Origin: Beijerinckiaceae bacterium
GTDB lineage: Bacteria; Pseudomonadota; Alphaproteobacteria; Rhizobiales; Beijerinckiaceae
DNA length: 64,000 nucleotides
Reading direction: 5' to 3'
Assembly: GCA_947456505.1 (NCBI GenBank)
Contig: CANGTC010000001.1
Coordinates: 1-64,000 of the forward strand
Numbering within the stretch: the stretch's first letter is position 1; each line of letters opens with the position of its first letter. Made by a program: the position numbers and the translations under genes. Below, in pieces: positions 52,420 through 61,155 of the stretch. The notes beneath the pieces are model-generated. The model saw only the letters and a list, made by a program, of their open reading frames with translations, was not told the DNA's origin and made no database searches.

Positions 52420-53439
52420 TTAATTTTCCTTGACGGGAATACGGAAGAGCTCAGTCACCTGCTCCTGCGTCAAAGGCGACTGAAGAAATTTAAAAGCCCG
52501 CGCATCCTCGATATTCTCGTCAAGTCCATGGAGCCGCTCCGTCTGCAAACTTTCACGAGAAATAAAGTCTTTCATCATACTATTCACCGCCGTCTCTGAG
52601 AGGCCGGAAAAAGCCATGTAACGGTGCTTTGCTTCTGGACTGGCGTACATCCAATCGAGGGTTTCGCGATAGGCGACAAGATAGTTTTTGATCAGCTCAG
52701 GCTTTTCCAGATAGGATTTCGCATTCGCGACCTGAACGCGCATCGTCATGTTTCTGAGTCGTGGCGCATCGCTCGCGCGGGCGATCATCCGCACCTCGCC
52801 CTTACTGATCTGATCAAGTAAAAATGGGGCGGTGGCCCAACCAATATCAACCTGGCCTGACATAACCTGCGTGAGGGTGGCAGGCACGTCCCCAGTCGCT
52901 ATGCCTTTCGCAGATGTTCCAGCCAGGCTGATCAATGACAAAGCAGCGATCTGCGTGGAAGATCCGACCGTCGCGAAAGCCACTGTCTTGCCGTTGGTGT
53001 CTTTCATGGAACGCACAGGCGAAGCGGCGGGGACATAGAAGAAGGTTTCTTCGAAACCGGTTGAGCTGGAGGCTATGACCCGAATGGGTGCGCCCTTCTG
53101 GTAAGCGCCCATTACGCTGAGCGTCCCAAGGCTTATGCCGACATCTACCTGTCCGGACACAACGAGTTGGATTGTTTCGCCCGTGCCCTGACTGTAGATG
53201 ATGTCAAGATCAACCCCATGCTTTCGGAATATTCCTTGAGCTTTGCCTAGTTCCGGTACGGCTGTCTCCCAGTTACCCCGCTGCGCCGCAACCAACCTGA
53301 GTTGCTCAGCATAGACCGGTTGGGCGGCAATCAAACCAAGCAGGGTCAATGTCGTTAATCGACCCTTTGTAAAGCGCAGCAGTCGCTGAATCTGCCCACA
53401 AAGATGTGACAAGCAGCCAGCATATGGTCTTGAATCCAT
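52420..53439 (-). CDS. Orphan ABC-type substrate-binding protein (NMT1/SsuA-like)
   Basis: A 339-aa binding protein. From ATG 53439 (GGGGGGCAAG upstream) a 27-residue polar stretch precedes the hydrophobic core (TTLTLLGLIAAQPVYAEQ), so the signal may be unusually long; a later start is possible. Mature LRLVAAQRGNWETAVPELGKAQGIFRKHG is NMT1-like. No ATPase or permease is adjacent. It ends 3 bp before the CoxL-type gene, so it probably serves that enzyme's substrate and must share a translocator. Confidence 0.8.
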   Translation of the reverse strand: MDSRPYAGCLSHLCGQIQRLLRFTKGRLTTLTLLGLIAAQPVYAEQLRLVAAQRGNWETAVPELGKAQGIFRKHGVDLDIIYSQGTGETIQLVVSGQVDVGISLGTLSVMGAYQKGAPIRVIASSSTGFEETFFYVPAASPVRSMKDTNGKTVAFATVGSSTQIAALSLISLAGTSAKGIATGDVPATLTQVMSGQVDIGWATAPFLLDQISKGEVRMIARASDAPRLRNMTMRVQVANAKSYLEKPELIKNYLVAYRETLDWMYASPEAKHRYMAFSGLSETAVNSMMKDFISRESLQTERLHGLDENIEDARAFKFLQSPLTQEQVTELFRIPVKEN

Positions 53440-53519
53440 CTTGCCCCCCAACAGTGATCTTCTTTTAATCGGCTGCAAAAGATCGACAATGGTCGCAATC
53501 TGATGCCTCCATCGAGTGA

Positions 53520-53936
53520 TTATGCCTTACATGGTCTGAACTTCGGTATGGAGACCTCAGCATCATAGTCGTCGAACACCACTTGAACCGGCATTTCGCA
53601 ACGTACCTGATCGGACGAGATCCCCAGAATATTCGTCAGCAGGCGCGGGCCTTCATCAAGTTCCACCAACGCCACCACATAGGGGACGTCTTCTGCGAAC
53701 GCTGGGCGATAAACCCGATGAAATGTGACAAAGCTGAAAACCTTCCCTCGACCTGAGACATTCTTGAATTCAAAATTCATCGACAGGCAATGTGGGCATG
53801 TTCGCGAGGGCGGAAACCAGAATTTCTCGCATTCATCACAGCGTGGCAATGCAAGACGATGCTCTTTCGCCGCCTGCCAATAAGGCACAGATTCCGGCGC
53901 GGGACGAGGTTTGGGTTTTAAGGGTTTCATAGTCAT
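53520..53936 (-). CDS. Zn-ribbon OB-fold protein (DUF35), thiolase partner
   Basis: A 138-aa acyl-CoA-associated protein. The rubredoxin-like zinc ribbon CDECEKFWFPPSRTCPHC (two CxxC pairs) leads into an OB fold (GRGKVFSFVTFHRVYR). DUF35 proteins bind thiolase-like or hydratase partners and help position CoA substrates. The start ATG overlaps the upstream stop (TAATG), a strong sign of coupled translation with the thiolase-like gene. Confidence 0.9.
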   Translation of the reverse strand: MTMKPLKPKPRPAPESVPYWQAAKEHRLALPRCDECEKFWFPPSRTCPHCLSMNFEFKNVSGRGKVFSFVTFHRVYRPAFAEDVPYVVALVELDEGPRLLTNILGISSDQVRCEMPVQVVFDDYDAEVSIPKFRPCKA

Positions 53937-55141
53937 TACGCGCGCCCCAGAATTAGAGTGGAATGACAAACCTGATTGCCGCCATGGCCGGATATGAGGG
54001 CGATCTCAGCATCTTTCACCTGACGATGCACAGGGTAGGTATGTCGCATTTGGCGAACCCCCTCCACAATCTGCAGCATGCCCTCGCAATGAGATTCAGA
54101 AAGCTGACCGCCCGAAGTGTTGCAGGGTAGCGCGCCCCCAAGGCGCAGCGCGCCGGAGGCGACAAAGGGACCCCCCTCGCCCTTCTTGCAGAAACCGTAA
54201 TCTTCAAGCTGGGTGAGCACCATATAGGTGAAGCAATCGTATATCTGTGCGGTATCCACATCCTGTGGCCCCAGGCCCGCCATGCGATATGCGGCTTCGC
54301 CCGCCTGTTTGGCGGCGGTCACAACCATATTGTCGTCGGCGAACCAACCGCGCGTGTTATTGTGGAGGCCGAAACCCTTGATGAGAACCGGCGGCTGATT
54401 CAAGTCCTTTGCGCGCCCCGCGCTTGTGACGATGACAGCGCCTGCCGCATCTGACCTCAAGCTACAATCATAGATGCCAAAAGGCGCGACGATGAGGCGG
54501 CCAGCATGATAATCTTCGATGGTCAGGGGCTTCTTCATCTGCGCCTGAGGATTACGCAGCGCATGTTCACGAAAGGCGACAGCGATCTCGCCGAAATGAT
54601 CCCGTGTGGTGCCATAAAGATGCATGTGACGCGTGGCGCCAAAGGCATGCGCAGCGGTAGCGCCAAAATAGCCATACTCCGGGCCGAATTCACTCGCCAG
54701 CATGGATTCGGGTCGCGTTTCATTGCGCACCCGAACCTCCTCATTCGCGTGGGTGCGCGACCAGGTGTCACGGGCGAACCCACAGACGATTGTTCTGGCA
54801 AGCCCAAAGCGAATAGCCATAACAGCCAATGCAACCGACATGATCTGGCTGGCGCCGCCATTGGTCAGGGTTGTGGAAAAGCTTGCGTTGACGCCAAGTC
54901 TCTCAGCCACCAACTGATGATAAGAGTAGGAATCATCTGGTCCGCGGCATAGCACGCCATCGATATCGGAGGCCCTAAGGCCCGCGTCCTCCAGCGCGTT
55001 GCGAACGGCCTCCACCATCAGATCAAGCGCGGACGTGCCTACAACCTTTCCAAGGCGGCTCGTCGCTGCGCCGACAATGGCGCAGGTATCTCGCAATTCG
55101 CGTGAGGGCTCGATCATTTGACTTTGCGAAAAGGTATTCAT
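53936..55141 (-). CDS. Thiolase-like protein lacking the nucleophilic Cys (SCP-x/Ltp type)
   Basis: A 401-aa thiolase-fold protein. Where active thiolases have the acylated cysteine (xCASG) this one has LTNGGASQ, so classic thiolysis is unlikely. The C-terminal part has SGGQLSESHCEG in place of the GHPxGxxG block. A tyrosine in AQIYDCFTYM matches the region used by Ltp2-type retro-aldolases, which also pair with DUF35 proteins. An aldolase-type side-chain cleavage of an acyl-CoA is thus a fair hypothesis. The Bug SBP lies 8 bp upstream and the DUF35 gene overlaps downstream. Confidence 0.82.
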   Translation of the reverse strand: MNTFSQSQMIEPSRELRDTCAIVGAATSRLGKVVGTSALDLMVEAVRNALEDAGLRASDIDGVLCRGPDDSYSYHQLVAERLGVNASFSTTLTNGGASQIMSVALAVMAIRFGLARTIVCGFARDTWSRTHANEEVRVRNETRPESMLASEFGPEYGYFGATAAHAFGATRHMHLYGTTRDHFGEIAVAFREHALRNPQAQMKKPLTIEDYHAGRLIVAPFGIYDCSLRSDAAGAVIVTSAGRAKDLNQPPVLIKGFGLHNNTRGWFADDNMVVTAAKQAGEAAYRMAGLGPQDVDTAQIYDCFTYMVLTQLEDYGFCKKGEGGPFVASGALRLGGALPCNTSGGQLSESHCEGMLQIVEGVRQMRHTYPVHRQVKDAEIALISGHGGNQVCHSTLILGRA

Positions 55142-55149
55142 TTCAGTCC

Positions 55150-56166
55150 CTATTGAACGAGATCACGGACGCGCCGGGTAAGGTCGGAAGACGCAAGATA
55201 GACCTTGTCCAGCAATTCATTGATACGCTCGCCTGCGACCGGGTCGATTTCGACCCCCAACTTCGCCGCTTCGTCAAGCAAGGCGGAATCTTTCATGCTT
55301 TCGTCAAAGGCGCGACGTAAAATTTCGATTCGATCCCTGGGCACGTCCGGCGGCAGCACAAAAGGCCGTCCCATCACTTGTTCAACAAAAGCGATCTCGA
55401 AAATAGACCGGACCAAGGGATCGGGACTTAACTCCAACGCTGTCGGCACATTCGGATATTCCTTATCACGTTCCATCCCCAGTTGCATGACAACCGCAAC
55501 CTCACCTGCCTTTTCCCACGGACGGTAGCGGGCGCGGAATGCGGCGGAAGTACCGCCGGATATGTGGCCGTCGACCTCGCCCCGCTCAACCGCCATCAAT
55601 GCGGCCTGAGATCCTTCATACCCCTCGATCATCCGAATTTTAGAGCCCAATAATTCATTGAGAATTCGTCCGTAGATGGAACTGGGGGAAGTACGCGCCG
55701 TGGAAGAGATCGTCACCGGCCGGCCGCGAAGACCTTCCAGGTCTTTGACGCCGGTGGCGGCTCTCAAGAGGAAGAACCCTATTTCCTGCTGGGTTGAGCC
55801 CAGCCAATTGAATTTACGCGCATCGAACTGCACGCCAGCATTTTCGGGATAATAAAATTTCACCAGACCCGTGTTGCGCTGCAATCCGCCGATCACGCTT
55901 CCATCGCGTGGCGCCACGGCATATAGGTAATTAGCGGCCTTGATGCCTTCCGCTCCCGGCATGTTTTGTACGATCATTGTAGGAGCGCCGGGGAGATATT
56001 TTTGCATATGGCGGGCCAGAAGGCGGGCATATTGATCATACCCGCCGCCAGCAGAAGCTGAGGTAATCAGCGTCATCTTGCGATGTTTGAAAAATTCCGC
56101 AGCTTGCTGAGCCGAAGCAAGGGTAGAGTAAGCAAATAACAGGAGCGTGAAAAAGAGACGTTGCAT
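55150..56166 (-). CDS. Bug-family solute-binding protein (FYxGK-like)
   Basis: A 338-aa paralogue with signal peptide MQRLFFTLLLFAYSTLASAQ and mature AAEFFKHRKMTLITSASAGGGYDQYARLLARHMQK, where FFKHRK replaces FYxGK. I take ATG 56166 because GGGAGG lies at proper spacing; an ATG 6 bp earlier is too close. It is closely similar to the SBP at 43884. A CaiB remnant ends 14 bp upstream, and the thiolase gene follows 8 bp downstream. Confidence 0.9.
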   Translation of the reverse strand: MQRLFFTLLLFAYSTLASAQQAAEFFKHRKMTLITSASAGGGYDQYARLLARHMQKYLPGAPTMIVQNMPGAEGIKAANYLYAVAPRDGSVIGGLQRNTGLVKFYYPENAGVQFDARKFNWLGSTQQEIGFFLLRAATGVKDLEGLRGRPVTISSTARTSPSSIYGRILNELLGSKIRMIEGYEGSQAALMAVERGEVDGHISGGTSAAFRARYRPWEKAGEVAVVMQLGMERDKEYPNVPTALELSPDPLVRSIFEIAFVEQVMGRPFVLPPDVPRDRIEILRRAFDESMKDSALLDEAAKLGVEIDPVAGERINELLDKVYLASSDLTRRVRDLVQ

Positions 56167-56179
56167 GGCCATGCCTCCC

Positions 56180-56269
56180 TCAATCGCCTTTACGCCGTAG
56201 AGGAGTTAAGGGGACAGAGACTTTCGTGGCGAATTCGATGACGCGAACGCCGTCAAGGGCTCCTGACAT
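56180..56269 (-). pseudogene. N-terminal remnant of a CaiB/BaiF CoA-transferase
   Basis: ATG 56269 with GGGACGGGAA upstream opens MSGALDGVRVIEFATKVSVP, the family N-terminus (family III CoA-transferases open with a similar LDGVRVxEF block). After residue 20 the similarity stops and the frame ends at 29 codons. The rest of the roughly 400-codon gene is missing, and the stop lies directly before the RBS of the Bug gene. A deletion removed the body but kept the gene start. The CoA-transferase would have provided acyl-CoA for the thiolase-like gene downstream. Confidence 0.7.
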
Positions 56270-56422
56270 TTCCCGTCCCTTTGCTTGTAGCGACCACCCA
56301 GGCTGAAGATATTATGATGCCCGGTTTTGCCCGCTTCAAGGATTTTCGTGTGGGACTTGGGCGCCATTACGCCTGGAGAGCGACGTCGTCAGGCAAATCA
56401 GACGGACACGGCCAAGCGCGCC

Positions 56423-58783
56423 CTAACCACGCCCGGCGCTCTTGCCTTGCTGAATCGCGCGCCAAACTTTTTCCGGCGTTGCGGGCATATCCATATGCGC
56501 GACGCCGTAGTCTTTGAGCGCATCCACAACGGCGTTGATCGTGACCCCAAGCGCAGGGGTGGTGCCGCCCTCGCCTGCAGGACGAATGCCCAGCGGATGG
56601 GTTGTGCAGGGAATTTCGGCGAATTCGGCGTCAAAGGAGGGGAAATTGTCCGCCCGCGGCATGCAATAATCCATGAAGGAGCCCGTCAACAATTGCCCGG
56701 AGTCGCTAGCGTAGACGATTTGCTCCATCAGGGCCTGACCAGTCCCTTGTGCAATGCCACCGTGGGTTTGCCCATGGATGATCATGGGGTTCACAGCGCG
56801 GCCTACGTCATCGACGGTGGTGTAGCGGACAATCTCGACCGTCCCGAGCGTAGGATCAATTTCCACCTCGCATACATGCGCCCCATAAGGAAAGGCCGCT
56901 TCGTTCACGGTCTCGTCGCTAAAGGCGAAGAGGGGCGCCCGCAAATCATCGGGAAGGTCATTACGTTCGCCAGCGGCTCGGGCGACATCGAAGAGATCAA
57001 CGGAGGCCCCATCGGGCGCGCTGAAGCGACCATTCTCGAAGGTCACCAGCGCCGGGTCGGCGCCCAGCATAAGCCCCGAGATTTGCTTGCCCTTGGCGAT
57101 GATCTGGTTGGACGCCTTCCAGATCACGATGCTGGCGAGGCGCATGCCTCGGCCTGAATGGGTGCCGCCGCCGATGGACACCACATCGGTATCGCCAGTG
57201 ATGATGTTAACATTCTCGATGGGCGCGCCAAGCCACTCGGTCACAAGCTGAGCGAAGCTGGTCTCATGGCCTTGCCCTTGAGAGATCGTGCCGATCACCA
57301 CATCCACAACGCCATCCGGGCGCACGGTGATCTCGGCGCGCTCGCGCGGAACGCCAGTTGCCGTATCCACATAGTTGGCGACCCCGATGCCACGCAGGCG
57401 CCCGCGCGCCGCAGATTCCGCCTTGCGGGTGGGAAAGCCTGTCCAATCTGCAATTTCGAGCACCTGCTCGAAAACCGCATGATAATCGCCATTATCATAG
57501 ACCATCCCGAAGGGATTGAGATAGGGCAGGTCGGATTTGGTGAGCAGATTGCGGCGGCGAAGATCGAGCCGATCAAAGCCGCACTGCTGCGCAGCCACAT
57601 CGATCAGGCGCTCCATCACGAAAATCACTTCGGGACGGCCAGCGCTGCGATAGGGCCTTGTCGGCAGGGTGTTGCTGACCACGGGCTTCACCTTGAAGAA
57701 GGCCGTCGGAACGCGATAAATGCTACTCATGATCTCCACGCCCTTTTGCAGGGGCGAGAAGTTCGTCGTGTGCGCGCCGGCGTTGCCGATATTGGTTCCG
57801 CGCATGGCGAGGAAGGTTCCCTCGGCGTCCAGCGCGATCTCCACATTCACCGCGAGATCGCGCGCCTGATAGTCGCTCAGGAAAGCTTCGCTTCGTTCGC
57901 ACGTCCATTTCACGGGCAGAGCAACACGTCGCGAGGCCCAGGCGACCAGGGTGAATTCGGGATAGATCATCCCGCGCGTACCGAAATTGCCGCCGACGTC
58001 CTTCATGATGACGCGCACGTCCTCGGACTTCATGCCGAGCATATGGGCTAGATCATGCTTCAGGCGCACCGAGCCGCCGCTGCCTGCGGACAAGGTCATG
58101 CGACCAGTGGCGGAGTCATAGTCAGCAAGGGCGGCGCGGGGCTCCATGGGCACGCCCGCGACACGCTGCACCCAGGTGTCAAGCTTCACCACATGGGCGG
58201 CGCTGGCGAAGGCCGCCTCCGTCGCAGCGCGGTCGCCTACTTCGGCGTGGACGCAGACGTTGGACTCCGCATCGTCCCAAAGCTTCGGCGCGTCGGGCGC
58301 CGCCGTGTCCCATGTGTTCGTGACGGACGGCAGGATCTCGTAGTCCACAACCACCAGTTCCGCCGCATCCTTTGCGAGCGCCACCGAGGTCGCCACGATC
58401 AGGGCGACGATCTCGCCGACGTGGCGCACCTTTTCAACGGCGATGGGATAGTGAGGCGCCGTGAACACCGGCGTGCCATCGGGATTCTCGATGGCGATAT
58501 CGGCGGGATGCAGCGCCCAGACATGGTGTGGCAGAGGCTTCAGGCCGTCGGCCTGCTGGTCGGCGCCGGTCAATACGGCCTTCACGCCAGGCAGCGACAG
58601 CGCCGCCGATGCGTCGATGGATTTGACGCGCGCATGGGCATGGGGTGAGCGCAGGAAAAAGGCGTGCAGTTGGCCAGACGCACAGAAATCATCGCTGAAG
58701 CAGCCCCGTCCGGTCACGAGGCGAAGGTCTTCCTTACGTGTGATCGCTGCGCCGATTCCGGTCATCTTGGTGGTGGCGTTCAT
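56423..58783 (-). CDS. Molybdenum hydroxylase large subunit (xanthine dehydrogenase/CoxL family)
   Basis: A 786-aa catalytic subunit, clearly paralogous to the 50062 gene (shared MIIHGQTHGGIxQGxGQAL and RxxAGRPE/RGAGRPE blocks). Cofactor motif KDVGGNFGTRGM, GTISQGQGHETSFAQ, and late glutamate in AGEGGTTPALG near residue 737. It starts 2 bp after the FAD subunit stop, so CoxS-CoxM-CoxL form one operon. The CO-specific cysteine loop is not evident, so an aromatic or N-heterocyclic substrate is more likely than CO. Confidence 0.92.
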   Translation of the reverse strand: MNATTKMTGIGAAITRKEDLRLVTGRGCFSDDFCASGQLHAFFLRSPHAHARVKSIDASAALSLPGVKAVLTGADQQADGLKPLPHHVWALHPADIAIENPDGTPVFTAPHYPIAVEKVRHVGEIVALIVATSVALAKDAAELVVVDYEILPSVTNTWDTAAPDAPKLWDDAESNVCVHAEVGDRAATEAAFASAAHVVKLDTWVQRVAGVPMEPRAALADYDSATGRMTLSAGSGGSVRLKHDLAHMLGMKSEDVRVIMKDVGGNFGTRGMIYPEFTLVAWASRRVALPVKWTCERSEAFLSDYQARDLAVNVEIALDAEGTFLAMRGTNIGNAGAHTTNFSPLQKGVEIMSSIYRVPTAFFKVKPVVSNTLPTRPYRSAGRPEVIFVMERLIDVAAQQCGFDRLDLRRRNLLTKSDLPYLNPFGMVYDNGDYHAVFEQVLEIADWTGFPTRKAESAARGRLRGIGVANYVDTATGVPRERAEITVRPDGVVDVVIGTISQGQGHETSFAQLVTEWLGAPIENVNIITGDTDVVSIGGGTHSGRGMRLASIVIWKASNQIIAKGKQISGLMLGADPALVTFENGRFSAPDGASVDLFDVARAAGERNDLPDDLRAPLFAFSDETVNEAAFPYGAHVCEVEIDPTLGTVEIVRYTTVDDVGRAVNPMIIHGQTHGGIAQGTGQALMEQIVYASDSGQLLTGSFMDYCMPRADNFPSFDAEFAEIPCTTHPLGIRPAGEGGTTPALGVTINAVVDALKDYGVAHMDMPATPEKVWRAIQQGKSAGRG

Positions 58784-58785
58784 GC

Positions 58786-59607
58786 TCAGGCGTTCCGCGA
58801 TGAGGTGGAGGGGTGGAGGCAGGCCTGCACGGCGCGACGAACCATCTCGCCGATGACATGGGCGCGGTATTCGCTGCTGGCGAAGAGGTCGGCGTTGAGG
58901 TCGCCATAGGTCGGTGTGACGCCCATGAGCGCGTCCAGCGACAGGCTCTTCGACAGCGCCGCCTCGAAGGCCGGCACGCGGAATACATGCGAAGCGGCGC
59001 CCGTCACGGCGACGCGTACGCCTTGCGCTGTCTCCGCCACAAAGGCGCCGACCACGGCGTAGCGTGAGGCGGGATGGCGGTATTTGGCGTAGGCTGCGCG
59101 CTTCGGCGGGGGAAAGCGCACCGCCGTGATGATTTCTCCCGCTTCGAGCGCGGTCTCGAAGAGACCAGTGAAAAAGTCATCGGCCGCGATTTCCCGGCGG
59201 TTGGTCACCACCGTCGCGCCCAGCCCCAGCAGGGCGGCGGGATAGTCCGCCGCCGGGTCCGCGTTGGCGACCGATCCTCCTATCGTGCCGCGATTGCGAA
59301 CGAGGGGGTCGCCGATCCCTTCCGCCAGGTCCGCAAGGGCGGGAATGGCGGAACGCACGACGGAAGAGCTCAACACCGACACATGCCGCGCCCGCGCGCC
59401 GATCACCAGCGCGCCATGCTCTATTTTGATGTCGTCGAGTCCCGCGACGCCGCCCAGATCGATGATCGCCGACCAACGGGCCAGGCGCTGCTTCATCGCG
59501 GGCAGAAGGCTCATTCCGCCAGACATTGGCTTGGCGTCAGGCCGGGCCGCCAGCAAGGTCGCGGCTTCGTCGATGGTGGCGGGACGGAGATATTGAAAGT
59601 CATACAT
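58786..59607 (-). CDS. Molybdenum hydroxylase FAD-binding subunit (CoxM family)
   Basis: A 273-aa FAD subunit. Opening MYDFQYLRPATIDEAATLL; FAD-binding MSGGMSLLPAMK near residue 33; TIGGSVANADPAADYP near residue 110, the second flavin motif. The domain order and length are normal. It lies 6 bp after the 2Fe-2S gene and 2 bp before the large subunit. It transfers electrons from the iron-sulfur subunit and may also serve the second large subunit at 50-52 kb. Confidence 0.92.
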   Translation of the reverse strand: MYDFQYLRPATIDEAATLLAARPDAKPMSGGMSLLPAMKQRLARWSAIIDLGGVAGLDDIKIEHGALVIGARARHVSVLSSSVVRSAIPALADLAEGIGDPLVRNRGTIGGSVANADPAADYPAALLGLGATVVTNRREIAADDFFTGLFETALEAGEIITAVRFPPPKRAAYAKYRHPASRYAVVGAFVAETAQGVRVAVTGAASHVFRVPAFEAALSKSLSLDALMGVTPTYGDLNADLFASSEYRAHVIGEMVRRAVQACLHPSTSSRNA

Positions 59608-59613
59608 GGCCGC

Positions 59614-60087
59614 TCACGCCCCCTTCATGGCGGATGCGCCTGCCTGGATGGCTTTCACTATATTTTGGTAGCCTGTGCAGCGGCAGATATTGCCCTCAAG
59701 CTCGTGGCGAACAAGGCGCTCGTCGAGATCATGCCCCTTGCGGCGCACCATATCGACAGCAGACATGATCATTCCGGGTGTGCAGAAACCGCATTGCAGA
59801 CCATGATGCTCGCGAAAGGCGGCCTGCATGGGATGCAGTTCATCGCCAGTTGCAAGGCCCTCGATGGTCAGCACCTCGGCGCCCTGACAGGCCACAGCGA
59901 GCACCGTGCAGGATTTCACGCCCACCCCATCCAGATGCACCGTACAGCAGCCACATTGGGTGGTGTCACAACCCACGTGGGTGCCGGTCATCTCCAAATG
60001 GTTGCGCAAGAACTCCACAAGCAGGGTGCGCGCCTCCACCTCGGCGCTTGCCAAAGTCCCATTTACGGTCATTGTCACTACGGGCAT
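59614..60087 (-). CDS. Molybdenum hydroxylase 2Fe-2S subunit (CoxS family)
   Basis: A 157-aa iron-sulfur subunit. The N-terminal plant-ferredoxin cluster is at [16 protein letters not shown], and the C-terminal helical cluster at CGFCTPGM and CRCTGYQNI. All eight cysteines are visible. I start at ATG 60087 (GAGGATATTC upstream); the track start is 12 bp earlier. It is the first of the three subunit genes. Confidence 0.93.
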   Translation of the reverse strand: MPVVTMTVNGTLASAEVEARTLLVEFLRNHLEMTGTHVGCDTTQCGCCTVHLDGVGVKSCTVLAVACQGAEVLTIEGLATGDELHPMQAAFREHHGLQCGFCTPGMIMSAVDMVRRKGHDLDERLVRHELEGNICRCTGYQNIVKAIQAGASAMKGA

Positions 60088-60144
60088 GAATATCCTCATC
60101 GCGAGACGGACAACGGTGCTCTCACCGTCACCGAGGCGCCCCTT

Positions 60145-61155
60145 TCAGATGCCAAAGAGCCTGCGCGCCGTTCCGCCAGCGATGGCCACGCGGGACGCCT
60201 CGTCGAAGTTGCAGGAGTTAAGGAACTCGACCGGATTGGACTCGCCGATGGCGAAGGGCTGATCCGTGCCCAAAACAATCTTGTCCGCGCCCGCGATTTC
60301 CGCAACGAAGCGGATAGTCGCGGGATCATAGACCACCGTGTCGAAATAGAGTTTCTTGAAGCCCTCATAGGGGTCCGCATTATCAGCAGGGGCGGTCTCG
60401 AAACTGCGGCGCAGGCGGCCCAGAGCCATGGGCAGGGCGGCGCCGCCATGGGAGAGGATGAGATTGGCGCCGGGATAACGCAGGAGATGACCGGAATAGA
60501 GCAGACGCGCCACAGCAATGCTCGTATCCGTCAGGCGCCCGATGGCGCTCACCAGACCATAGGCTTTCAGCCGGTCATCCCTCGCGCCGAAGGTCGGATG
60601 CACGAACAGGGTCGCTTTCCGCTCCGAGGCCATTTCCCAGAAGGGATCGAGATCGGGGTCATCGAGAACGCCGGTGGCGCCCTTGGGCTGGGTGCCGATC
60701 ATGGCGCCGTGAAAACCTGCATCAAGCGCCTCACCCAGCACCTTGGCGGCGAGCTTTCCATTCTGCATGGGCACGGTTGCGAGCGGCACAAAGAAGGGAT
60801 AATCGCGCACGCCCTTCAACATATGCTCATTCAAAAAGCGACTCCAGTCCGCGCCCTCTTCGGCGGGAATGTCATAGCCGAACATATCAAGCCAGCCACC
60901 GACAACCTGCTTGTCGATGTGCTTGTCGGACAACCATTTGCGACGACCTTCGGCATCACGCATGCCCTTGGGGATCGGACGCTTGGCTTCGTTCTGGGCG
61001 AAGGCGAAACGCACGGCCTCGCCATCCACCATCATCTTGACAGAGGGAAACTGACGAGCATGACTGGTCAGCGCTTCGATGATGGACGGGGGAACATAAT
61101 GGGCGTGGGCATCGACGATCACAGGGCGTCTCCGGGTATCAGCTGAATCTGTCAA
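60145..61155 (-). CDS. Amidohydrolase-2 family (ACMSD-like) enzyme
   Basis: A 336-aa TIM-barrel metal enzyme. The N-terminal metal motif VDAHAHYVPP, histidine in TLFVHPTFGA, ILSHGGAALP and VLGTDQPFAIGES (late Asp) are as in aminocarboxymuconate semialdehyde decarboxylase relatives. The TTG at 61155 overlaps the upstream TGA; an alternative GTG is at 61122, just before VDAHAHY. It probably decarboxylates or hydrolyses a ring-derived acid and is cotranscribed with the CMD gene upstream and the molybdenum hydroxylase downstream. Confidence 0.87.
   Translation of the reverse strand: MTDSADTRRRPVIVDAHAHYVPPSIIEALTSHARQFPSVKMMVDGEAVRFAFAQNEAKRPIPKGMRDAEGRRKWLSDKHIDKQVVGGWLDMFGYDIPAEEGADWSRFLNEHMLKGVRDYPFFVPLATVPMQNGKLAAKVLGEALDAGFHGAMIGTQPKGATGVLDDPDLDPFWEMASERKATLFVHPTFGARDDRLKAYGLVSAIGRLTDTSIAVARLLYSGHLLRYPGANLILSHGGAALPMALGRLRRSFETAPADNADPYEGFKKLYFDTVVYDPATIRFVAEIAGADKIVLGTDQPFAIGESNPVEFLNSCNFDEASRVAIAGGTARRLFGI

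Noticed and set aside
59074-61146. 690-aa plus-strand ORF
   Set aside because: Antisense to CoxM, CoxS and the amidohydrolase gene; repetitive His/Arg/Gly composition.
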